DNA of 64,000 nucleotides, taken from contig OU612074.1 in assembly GCA_914767715.1 (NCBI GenBank), positions 20,198,062 to 20,262,061 of the forward strand. The letters are read 5' to 3'. The notes beneath the pieces were generated by a model. That model was given only the letters and a program-made list of their open reading frames with translations. It was not told the origin of the DNA and ran no database searches. The position numbers and the translations under genes were made by a program. Shown in pieces: positions 1-11,400 of the stretch (within the stretch, counting starts at the first letter, position 1; each line of letters opens with the position of its first letter). The stretch comes from Membranipora membranacea. Lineage: Eukaryota > Bryozoa > Gymnolaemata > Cheilostomatida > Membraniporidae.

Positions 1-144
1 ATCAATCATTATAAATCAGAGAAGCTTAGCACGCGTCCAGCATTTATCATTGTGACACACGCTTCACACAACCGCTGACTCATTGCATTAGCACTTCTGC
101 TGCCAGCCCACCTAGACTCCGGCACACTTCTTCTTCCCTTGAAA

Positions 145-475
145 ATGGCGACGTTGCAACTGATGCCAATGACCACCATAAACGGTACGACATACGCAAC
201 GGCACAACTCATTCTAACCACCGTGTCTCCGCAGAACCAGAACAGAAAGCAATCGCAGACAATCTTACCTAAACAAGAACCAACCAGCCCGACGCTACCG
301 GAGAATGGAACACCAACAGACTTCCAGTTCAGCAGAGAGAACCCGACTAAGATTAAGATGGAGTGCGCTAAGAGGAGGATTCACTTCAGTAAGAAGGCGC
401 TGACACACCCCCGACCTCAATCTGTAACCAGGAGGAACACAAGAGAGAGGAACAGAGTCAAGGCTGTGAATCAAG
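145..475 (+). CDS. Achaete-scute family bHLH factor, copy A, coding exon 1
   Basis: First coding exon of a 311-residue ASC-family transcription factor (331 + 605 nt, in frame with exon 2). ASC proteins bind E-boxes (CANNTG) as heterodimers with E proteins in the nucleus and promote neural fate. I chose the ATG at 145 because the paralogue at 19435 begins with the same residues (MATLQ). An upstream in-frame TTG at 139 is unlikely to be used. About residues 70-93 form a basic block (RIHFSKKALTHPRPQSV) just ahead of the bHLH basic region (RRNTRERNRVKAVNQ). The exon ends in phase 1 at a CAAG|GTAGGC donor, within the start of helix 1. The open frame continues to 756 but loses all similarity, so that extension is intronic. 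The proximal promoter (1-144) shows no clear TATA box. Confidence 0.93.
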
Positions 476-1739
476 GTAGGCCTCCAGTCTATTATAATCT
501 CCAGCGCGTTCAAAACAACATCGCATTTCTATCTCTATGTGGCGCAAAAATGGTACCTAACACTGTCATGCTTTCTTTTCAAGAGAATATTTTGGGGAAC
601 GTTTATTACATGCTGTGGTCATTCCATCTCTGCTGCCACATTATTTTACACCGATATAGTCAATCAGCATTTGTGCAGTCCAATGAAACAAAGCCAGTAT
701 GTTTTTTCAGATTTCTGGTAATTCTTACGACAAATGTAAATTATTTTAATCACTGATACTGTTCAAAATTGATTCTCAAAATAAGACTGCTGTGGGTAGA
801 ACCTTTTTTTTGGCATGTTAACAACTCGAGCTAACACTATTATTCATCCTTCATCCTTTTGGTTAAGTATTTGTAGCAAAAAAAGGGATTGGCAAACAAA
901 TTATTCTAGAACGAAATAATGCTTAATAATTCATGACATGTTGGGTGGGAGGGAAGGATAATTTAACATAACATCAGTGTGCCCATCGACAACAAAAAGG
1001 TGATATGTTTGTTTTCAGACCCAATAGCTCTAATTTGATTTTACATATCTAATTATATTTTATAATCGTGTACCACATTTTCAGTGCTAAAATCTTTCAA
1101 CTTGAAATTTTGTTTAACTTCCTACAAAATTATGACAATGAAATGGCTTGCAAACAAAAGGATTGTTTGGCACATGACAATAGATTTAATTCCTGTGGTT
1201 GTGAAAATTCAGCGAAAATATCATTGCTGCAGCTTTCTGACATGAGAGGTCGAGGGATTAATTTCACAATTTGACAGCTTTCACACTTTCTAATGTCAAG
1301 TCAACTGTTATTGTAATTGTGCTAATCCCTGCAAATAAAGAATTATAGACACATTCTGGTAATTTTAGTCATTAACATTGTGGTTTGATATACAAGTTAT
1401 CCAGTAAAAATCATCACAAACATTAACAGTGTAGGGGATTCTGATGATCGATTATTAAGTAGGATTAGCGCCTCTGGCAGCTTGTTTCAATGTGATCCGC
1501 TTACAAACATAAACACAAATATGACACATCTATATTGCTGACATACACTGACAGCAAATCAGACATTTTTGTTTTAGATACATTTGATAAATCCAATTAT
1601 CCATGGTCGGTTTGTTTTCGCTATTTGGGAATGTCATAGCTTAAGCTCTGTCTTATCACTGGTACATATACATATTAAGTGCAATAATTGACGTTTTGCC
1701 ACAAATTACTTATTCTCAATTTTTGTTTTTTAATTTCAG
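476..1739 (+). other. Intron of ash copy A (phase 1)
   Basis: A 1264-bp GT-AG intron. The donor is GTAGGC at 476 and the acceptor is a T-rich tract ending TTTCAG at 1739. It interrupts the bHLH between the basic region and helix 1 at the same codon and phase as the intron of copy B. I saw no gene or clear repeat inside it. Confidence 0.9.
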
Positions 1740-2344
1740 GATTTGTGACCCTTGCTAACCACGTTCCACCGGCGATGAGAAACAAGAAAATGTCAAAAGT
1801 GGACACACTCAAGGCAGCGATAGACTATATCAGGAACCTACAGGCAGCTCTGGACACAGACTCTCCACTTATCTGTGACGTCGCATCGGATGACATGAAG
1901 TCAGATGGAGGCAGCACCTGCCAGTCCTTGTCTCCTGCCTCCTCGTCGGCAGGTAGTGACACCTCCCCATCAAGTCCCGACAGTCCCGTGTACTCAATAT
2001 CTGACAATAATATCGACATACCAAAATACTATTACCCAAACAACGCTCCAACCACTGACTTCTCAACATCTCCACAGCAACAACATTACAATTCAGAAAC
2101 TGTACAACGGCATGAGATGGACTGCTATCAACCACAGCCACACCAACCCTGTAACAACAAGTTCTATGACAATTACAGCGCTGCTTCTAATTTGAGTATT
2201 GACTTTACCCGTGGGGCACATCAAGGTTGTCCTTCTCCGACAAGCAGTTACTCGTCTGACAGCGCCACCTATGATAGACATCGAGGGGAGATCACTCCAG
2301 AAGTGGAGGCCGAGCTTTTAGAGTTTGCTTCCTACTTTTATTAA
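1740..2344 (+). CDS. Achaete-scute family bHLH factor, copy A, coding exon 2
   Basis: This exon completes the bHLH: helix 1 ([17 protein letters not shown]), a short loop, then helix 2 ([19 protein letters not shown]). The KK.SKV(D/E)TL..A..YI..LQ pattern is diagnostic of the ASC family, not of atonal, neurogenin or hairy. Downstream is a low-complexity Ser/Pro/Asp-rich segment ([19 protein letters not shown]) and a Gln/His/Tyr-rich tail. The protein ends in [14 protein letters not shown], resembling the short hydrophobic LL(D/E)F C-terminal motif common in this family. The TAA stop lies only 5 nt before a second donor-like site, so a non-coding exon probably follows. Confidence 0.93.
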
Positions 2345-2349
2345 CCAAG

Positions 2350-3002
2350 GTATGCATGCACATCAGTTACAAGCTCAAGTTTTTAAACTTCTGATCTTCA
2401 AATATAATACTGTATCTTCAAATAGGGAGCATTTTCCAAATGTAGGCCTGTTTTCAGTACCCTAATATTGGAATGGATGTAATTTGTAATGGGAAGGACA
2501 CTTTCTCTGCATTTCAAAACTAAACAATACACCTTTTGAAGTTTTACCTGGGCCTGTCCATTTTCACACACGAAAGTTGAAGTTAGCATGCTTCTCTTTA
2601 TTTACTTGAGCCAGGCATTGTTTATGCAGTTGAATGGCTAAATAACCATCTAAACAAACAGCCGATTGTACCAAATTATTGTGGGCCAATTTAGAAGGAA
2701 TTTCTCAGTCCAACAATAAAGATTAATATGATAATAAGGATAATTTCCTTTTATCCAAACACAGAGCCAAACTATGAAATGGTGATTCTTTGCCAAAATG
2801 TTCGCACATTGCATAATCGTACCTTGTTTCAATTATCTCAAACAGACTCTAAGTCCCAAATTAAGCATCATTACTACTTTATGGCCCTCAGTGAAAACAA
2901 AAGCAAACTGTAAAATTGTCTTATTTACTGCAGACTTAATCCGAGATGAAAGGAAAAGTTTGATAATTATCTTTAATCTTTGTTTTATTTTGCCTGTTTC
3001 AG
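2350..3002 (+). other. Probable 3' UTR intron of ash copy A
   Basis: CCAAG|GTATGC lies 5 nt after the stop codon. A strong acceptor (TTTTATTTTGCCTGTTTCAG) ends at 3002. The stop would sit well within 50 nt of the junction, so splicing here should not trigger nonsense-mediated decay. This rests on splice signals alone. Confidence 0.55.
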
Positions 3003-3940
3003 GTTATGTGCGAAGGCTACACTAGTGTGCTGCATGCGACTATCAGACTAAAGATCTCTTAGATGGACTCGGTCTCATTCTCCCTTATGAATCTGCCAAC
3101 GAAGCTATACGTCTACTTCTATCTTACTGCTCAAACCTTCCCTGTTCTCGCTAAGACCGACTTGCGGCTTATATTATATCTATATCTGCTGAGAATTACG
3201 ATATACTACGACTGGCATATGTATATCTTGTGATATGGTAGTCTCTGCTATTACAACTGTTCTTTGAATATCTATTTTCAACTCAAAACTTCAATTTGCA
3301 CTCAACAACTGTGACCGAATTGATATTATAATTATTTAATCAAAGTTGAATACATGTTTGAAGTCTGGACGTGAGAAAGAAATGTGAAACATGCTACATT
3401 AATTTATTCCATATTAGTTTTCATGATCGTTATATTTTATTTTTTATTCTATGACCAAATATTTAATTATGCAATAATTCTTCACCAACATACACTTCCA
3501 TATTAACTCTTCCTAGATATGTTCGCTTCAATCAGTTTTTATAAAATCATCTCACTTTTTAGACTTGGCAATCAATATTCTACTCTAATCATTTTGTACA
3601 TTTTTACTAATATATTACATTGATTATAATTTATTATATCTACTCAGAAATAGACTGAAAAACAATGGTTGACAGTTCAATGTCTTACAAAAGTAAACAG
3701 CTGGGCTGCTAGGTTTGAGTCCATCTTGCCCACTCTAGGAAGTGATCAAAGGGAATTTTGTCACAATTTTTGGGTAAAGAATTTAGTTTTCAGCAATCTC
3801 ATTTTCCAGATAGCAAAATAATCAGTTTTTCGATGGGGGGGGGGTTAACTGTGATGTCGCAGTGTTATTCGCTCACTGTTGGTAGCCTAACGCACAGATC
3901 TACATTTCAATGATACCTAATAAACACACAATGAACCAAT
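3003..3940 (+). other. Probable 3' UTR of ash copy A
   Basis: An AT-rich, non-coding stretch after the proposed 3' UTR intron. The first good AATAAA signal I find is at about 3919-3924. The true transcript end is unknown, and a G homopolymer of 10 bases at about 3834 lies inside it. Confidence 0.35.
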
Positions 3941-3959
3941 CCCACTCCTATATGATAAC

Positions 3960-6900
3960 ATCGACAGGGTATCTCCTGGGAATACCTTTGGAAAACTGTT
4001 CACGGGTACTTTATAAAAAAGCATCATTAAAATCAACCAAACCATATAATCAAGTATGGATAATTAATATGCCAAGGTAACCGCTGTCAGTCTTTATCTT
4101 ATCAAACCAAGCGTTGGGTCATCAGCGATTTGAAATATGTATGGTATAATTTAGCCATTACAAATCACAGTGTATTTGTTTGTGATCGAAGTCATTGTCA
4201 CGGACGGCATGGTCAGGCAGGTGTTTGCTTTGCTGTGATTGGACGATTTAGCAGACAATTACGGACGCGTGCCCTTGAGTATAATTTACTACAAAATGAC
4301 AATATTATTTTTTTCGATGTTTAAGTGCTATCACCGCAAGGGCTGGACATAGGAGGCCCCTATGATGATAAGATAATGTTTGAAATTTGTATATGCTCTT
4401 AGGCTAAAATATCCATGCTGTGTTATTATAACTTGTTTCCTTTTCCTTCATCACTGCAGAAAACAAAGCTGCCTCAATCTTATTGTTAGCCTTAAGATCT
4501 CTTTGCTTGCTCTTTAAATTATATGGGGGTGATTCACAACGACCCACACAACACCGCTGATGATCGCCACAGCTGAGATTTAAAACCTCTCGCTGTTTAT
4601 TGATCTCTAACCGTCGCAGCTTTTAAAACTGGTAAAAAGTACATCCAACTTTATTTTTAGTTCATCCTGACTGCTATAAACTAGAATTGAATATGAATAA
4701 AGATCTTTTTATTCGTATCAGCTATCAACTACCATGCAGGATGAATATATTCACAGATTTAAAATCAGCTACCTGGCCAATAATTGTTGAACCATTGGTG
4801 TAATCATCAGTGAGTTTTGATCTTTCAAGTTGCTACATTTACGAGCTGGTCTTAATCAAACGATCAATTTCCAGTATCAGGGTTACGATAACCACAATAG
4901 CTTTATGAATTAGTTTGTATTGAACATTACACAGGGCTAGTCAAATGGTAGACCAAGATTGGTCCATTTGCCTGCATTCCGAGTCACTCCGCAGCGTGAC
5001 CAGTGGAAGAAAGCAGCAGAAATGCAGGCAATAAGATTAAACTTGTTCTAGTCAAACGGTGACACAAATGACACAAATGTTAATCCTCAATGCATTTGAA
5101 GAAAAACTCTCAGTAGCAAATTATGAAGAAGTTCTGAATTTGAGTAGCAGACACACACCAAAATCTAACATCCCCTCCCTCAGCTTACCAAGCAAAGGGC
5201 AAAAAACTTGCCTACAGTCCAACCAAGTTGAGCAAACCCAACCTATTCGAGTGAAGTTGACCAAACTGAATTAAGCCGACCAAGCTGAATAACGCGGACC
5301 TAAACGCTTGAACAGTTCAAAATCTTTGTTTGAGTGAAAAACATCTGAGGTTTTGATGCCCCACTTGCCTGCCTTATCCACACTTCTGTGCGTTAAGCCA
5401 TCGCCAGTACAGAAGGTGTTGAGCACACAACCTGTGTCTTTGCTATTTCTTGTTTTTCGCTGTAGAGTGGGGGTGAGTGGGGCAAGGTGGATATGATTTC
5501 CTACTCAAGGCTTCTTGTAAAAACAACTTAAAAATTTCAAAGTCATTTTGAAGAGCTCTCCACAATTGTCCCCCCTCGTTATTACCATCTTCAACCAGAT
5601 TATAAAACCCAAATATTATTTGTTCTTTAGTTGACAATGTGACCACAAGCGCATAAACTTATTTATACAAATGTATAGTGAAAGAAGGTACCTTCAAAAA
5701 CGCTTACGCTTTCAGCACTGTTTAACTTTCTGTCAAAATAAATGGGAAGCTGTCGATGAAACCACGATAAAAGAGCTAAATTAGTCAGCGTACCTTATAA
5801 CTTCTTGTATAGGACATTGTTCTGAATTATTTTGATTTAAGATGAAAGCTTCAAGCCGTGACCTCAAGCTTTGAGTTTACTTTGGGGATTATGGGTATGA
5901 TTGATAAACGTTCTGGTTGTTTTAGTTGAGCCAACAATTATGAGGGATTAAGTTTTTAATCCTTCAGATCTTAGTTTTATAAAAACAAAAAGGATTGATA
6001 TGAGAGTGACTTCTGTTTATCTGCTTTTGTACACAAATGTCTAACAGGGTAAGAAAGTTCCATTGCAATGCTAAATTCTGTTGGGCGGCAAAGAATGTTG
6101 ACAGAAGTTGTAATTTGATCTGATGATAATCCAATCTACTTTCACCATGAAGTTACGGGTTGAGAGAATCAGAGAGTTATGGAACTTTTGATTGGTTTAA
6201 AAAGAGCTATAAGATATTAAGCTTTTAAAATTGCCAGTAGATCAGGCGTAATAGCATTATACAATTGACTTGATCCATGCATTGTGGTATTGCTCACAGT
6301 ATATATGTCTTTAGTATTAAAATCCAGGGAGCCCAGACTCAAACAGAATTAAAGAAAACTTTCTGTCAAAAATCAAAAAAGCCTTATATTATTTTCTGCA
6401 TAATTTGGGTCAATGAGATGTGCCATGTTTGTTGCTCAAATGACTACAACACACCAGGATCAAGTTTTACTGTTGATGAGCACTACTTTAATTTATATTT
6501 AATGTCCCACAGGGTCTTGATAGTTATCCCGAAAGTTTCATATACATATTTGTATCATTACCCTAGCCTATTAACTCCCTATTGTTTTAAGTGACAATTT
6601 CCCCCATGGCCATGTCAGTTGGGCCTACTTAATTCTGAATATCCCTACTCAAATTTCACAACAAGATCACAAACGGCCACAACAAGAGCTCCAGAATATG
6701 GCTCAGGGTCAGTGAGGGTGTACTTGGCAGGAGAAACCTTACAGCACATCTCGATCAGACAATGCACTCTTGGCACTACTCTCAAAACTTGTCAATTTGT
6801 CCAATGACAAGTCAAGTGAGTAACAGTGAACGACAAGTTCTTGCCAGGAGCGATTGTGCCGTCACCGATAGTAGCTTATCTACTGTTGTTATTCAAAAAT

Positions 6901-8310
6901 CTTAGATTTGCGTCGGGCTGATAACCAAAACCCACACCACAAGAGCCAGAAAAAGTTTAATCCTACAGAAATTCAAAAATAGACTTATAGAACAGTTATC
7001 TTCTAAAGTAAATAAATGCACAGGTAATTCATTAGGTCTCCGAGCAGTGAGTAGGCACTCCAGATAATTTTAAAAAGCCTTTTCGCACTTTCGATGATGC
7101 TAATGAGTGGTTCTGTGAAGTGGCCTCTGATAAAGCATCCCTGATGATTAGGCAGATATATAATTCTGTTTTTAGCGTCCTGTCACTGAGTGAGAAGGAT
7201 AGCGTGAGGAATAAACTCAGGTTAAAATTGTCTCAAGTCCTCCAAGCTGCAAGTGCAAGATAAAACTAGCAATCAAACTGCCATCATAGGTTTTTGAATT
7301 AGTTGAGCAACTATAAAGAATAATGTATTTTTCTGAGCATTTCCAATCAAGTACCAGTAGTTTTTTGCTGACAATTGACCAAAAACGAACAATTTCCTTA
7401 TAAGAATTTGCCAAACAGTTATTGTTTTTTTTTCTGTTGGCCCCTGTAACGCATTTGATTTTCAGTATGAAATTGATTTTGCTAAGTCAAAACTATAAAA
7501 GAAATGGACAAGTCCCTCAAACTATCGGAATAAGGCTCTTTGGGTAACAGAGCGGTTTACAGCTAGATACTGCATATATACGACACACAGCTCAGGACAT
7601 AATTTTGGACTAAATTAAGGACTAATAGGATTGAATTTGTTACAATCTTTGCACACGCTGATTTAGTACATGTTCCATCAGTTTTGCAATTATCGTCCCC
7701 ACATGATGTAAAACGAAAATTACCGCAAACAACTTAAAAACACATTAATGTGTAATTAGTGGTTAAGACGTTATATAGCACGGGACATCTACTGTCTTTT
7801 CATAATTAATTGTTAAATTATCCGCAGGTTTAAGCACCAAAACTTTAAATTAGTCCAGGAATGAACTGAAACTAGGAAATTATCTAGAGATAGAATCAAA
7901 TGTAAAGACAGCGTGTTGTTAATAATGACGATCTAACAAAAGTTGTACTGCTTTACTGGACTGCTCAACTTTTAAGGAATCAAAAGATTATTACATAAAA
8001 GCGTCAGTATGATGACAGCAGAGTTGATGGCATCACTGTTACAAAATTTCATTGAAAGATCTGAATAATTGCTTTGGTGCAAGGTCTAGGCCGCTGACCC
8101 ACTGTATAAATCCGAGATTCTGTGATTCATCTATTTCACTGTGCTGCTTATTGGATTCATTTACTTAATTATTTCTGATTTGGTTAAAAATATAGGTTGG
8201 TATTTTATCTAGTTGTTAATTTCACCGTTAGTCAAGGAGTGAGAAGATGGTCGATAGCTTTTTGGTGGAGGAGTAAAATCTAGGCGGTATTAATGGCTTG
8301 ACCTTTGACA
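3960..8310. other. Intergenic, no gene seen
   Basis: AT-rich non-coding DNA between the two ash genes. Only short chance open frames occur. It could contain enhancers of either ash gene, but nothing can be identified from sequence alone. Confidence 0.6.
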
Positions 8311-8314
8311 CGCT

Positions 8315-8460
8315 TGAAATAGCCAAATTTATGGCTAGCTAACATTAACTTAACTTTATTATTGTATAACCTATAAATTCCCACCTTAGCTAGCTAAAAC
8401 ATGTGCTAGCTAAAATTATGTCACCTCCGAACTAGCTAATCTATAAGCTAAGGTTAACAT
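8315..8460 (-). repeat. TTAGCTAGC repeat family, copy 1
   Basis: Read on the minus strand this copy has, in order, a GGTGACATAATT start, an inverted pair TTAGCTAGC...GCTAGCTAA, the word AAGGTGG, and about 60 bp later a third ATGTTAGCTAGCCATA. The same order of words recurs at 23506, 26930 and 30222. It is the most complete copy. The origin (MITE or other) is unknown. Confidence 0.7.
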
Positions 8461-11400
8461 TTACTCCGATAGGGTATCACAATGGTGCACTAAGTGTGAC
8501 CATCTCAGCTGTGACAGGTAAACCACCTTCAGCCGTCAGATTACCGTTGTAATTATTTTTGTGATTGACATCCAAGGCACAAACGCTCCACAAAGAAACA
8601 GAAAGCTTACTGCAGATCTGCTAAACCAAGAGACAAAAAAGATGCCATCAGACGGAATTCTTGTCACCAAGAATCATTGTGACTGCTTCAAGAAAGCAAA
8701 TTGCTAAAAAAACAGCTGCAAGGATGAGTGAAAATGATTGGCTGATTGTTACAATGTATTAGTTGACAGCTCGATATTATGTCTGAGCAGGCGGTAATCC
8801 TGTAGATGATATTATATAAGTTATATATACAGCGCAGGTAGATAATATAGTGTATCGCATGTTATCTAGAGCTGGGTTATGGTTCATAAATGACATGATT
8901 GACAATTGATTTTTATTAAGTCACTCAGCCAATCGGTCAAAGTGTCTTTTAAATTAAATCTTTTCCAAGAACTTGATTGACATCAGTGAGCTAGCCTATC
9001 AATAACATCAAATTCTTTGATCTAGTACGGGGCGGTAGCTCAACCACCCCAAACTATTTACCACTCACCCAAGAAAGTTCTTTCGATGATGATTTTGCTC
9101 AATTATGATAAGCGAAGGGTTAGAAGTTGGGCACAAAAGACTTGTCCATATATTAAGATACTCTTAGAGTTTTCTTTGATAGTGTCACTTAGCTTTCAGA
9201 TTGCGTGCAGCTCACTGCGGTGTGACATATTTGAGGATTATAGTACATCTGCTCAGACTAAGCTCCAATCTACAGTTTAATATCTCTATTACACAATACT
9301 AGTAATTGAGTCCTGGGATGGGACCACAGGCTACTTATATGCTGAATGAGCTGATCGTTCATTGACCATATCAATAACAGTAGATTAAAATATTAAATAA
9401 ATATTTTTACATCAAGTGCATTGGATTTAAATCAGCTGAGTATTTTCATGCCGCTCAATAATAATTCAAATGTCACTCAGGAAATATGTTTTACAATCAA
9501 TCCATGGACGAGGATTTCTCAGTTTTATGTCTGTCTATCTTGAGGCATGGGTGGTTTTCTTTTTGCATTAGCGTTTTTCTTATGCTGACTGTTAGAGGCA
9601 ATGAGAATCTACTCTCGGTCAACCCTCCCCCCCCCCCAAATATATTTATGCTAAAAAATTCTCCACCAAAAGATCTAGCCCTGGAACATTGAACTATGAA
9701 TGATTACAACTGGGCAAAAAATAAGGCAGAATCTGTAGCAACAATGCTTTAAAAAATGCAAAAACCCATCTAGAAAATAGCCTCTAGATAGGGTTGCAAA
9801 ATCTTAGTGATTCTGAGATCTACTCAATCAATGCCTGGAGAAGACAATATTATCATTACTGTGTTAGGTCTTGGAGTCAATATTATGACTGTGTAGGAAC
9901 GATTCATTGTACGACGAGACTATACAATAGTAGAGATCAAGGCATAGGGAGGCAGGTTAAAATCCAGGCCAAAAGTTCCTCTCAAATATTGTAGTTTATT
10001 ACACAGCTACTCTAAGTGAACATTTTTAGACAGAATGGGCCAAATATGACATGACAAAGTATTGCAAGGATTTGACTGCGAAAATCTGGGTCATAATGAT
10101 TGAAATGTTAATAAACTACAGCACCTTAGACTGCTAAATTTTATGCTGCGTAGTAAATAATCACAACAATGGACCGGAGGAGATGATCTTCCCAAAGCAT
10201 CAGCGCTCTGTTTCCTAAAAACCAATAATAATTTTTGATACTGTTGTATGTCATAAAATCAATTTACTGTGACAACAGATATCAATTTTCTCCGGTCTGG
10301 ACGCGCAAAAGTATTCTGTCCATTCATGACATAACTAATGTAGGTTTCACTCATGAGGGAACAACTCCACTACAATATGCAGTAAAGTGACAAAGTCTGG
10401 TCGCATCTTATCAGAGCTCATATCACATCCATTCCGTAATCTAGAAGAAGTGAGCTATCTGCTTGAAACTTTTTTTATCATGATAAAGCATAATAAAGGC
10501 CTTGTAGTTTTAGTGATTGGCACAACAGTAAATAACACTTCAAGAAACACAAAGCAAAAGTCAGTCTTGTGGCAGCTGCAAACAGACTTAAAATATTGAT
10601 TGGACAAATCGACCAAGTATTTTACATAAATTGACCATATCTATGACATTATGTTTTTAAAGTTAGAGATGTTTTGTTAATTTTTGTGTTAGTGCCTGCT
10701 CTGTTGGTGTCCTGAGGACCTTATATCAAGGGTAAACCTAATTTTCAGGTCAAAATTGTGATTTTTGAGGCAATCCATATAAAAGCGCAGTCCTATCATA
10801 GAGTGTTTTAGTTATAGATAATGCCATCTCTTTGTCTTTTGTAACACAAATGTAAATCTACCTTAGCTGTGTTGTTATTGAGATTCAGTCAATATTTTTC
10901 TTAGTGCTGAAAACATGAAATTAGAAATACTCTAACAATTTTACAAATGAAAGTCAAACATTTTTCTGAAATCAATGCAAAGAGATTCAATTAAGGCGAT
11001 AGTTTACATTATGCTAATGGGCCAGATTATTTTCAAAAGTGCACAAGTTATTTCTATTTTCTATTTTTTTAAAGCTTTGGAATGTCTGAGAGTAATTCTT
11101 CTATAATCACACAAAACATCATCAGTTTGATGATGAGATAAAACAGGCCAGTACACAACAAGGTTACACTAACACATTAGGGCTTAATTGTCATGCAACA
11201 AAGCCCGGCTCTATTGGCCCTGTCGTGCTCCACTAGTTTTTGACCAAATAAGAAACAAAAAACACCGGCGGCTACTTGAGAAGGTTAGGTCTCTCTACCC
11301 AGGGAGGGTGGGACTGCTCTCCCTCCGCCATCATACAGAGGGAACATACCTGTTCTTCTGATCTACCCCTGTGAGGATATAAAGCCTTTGTAGAGTTGCT

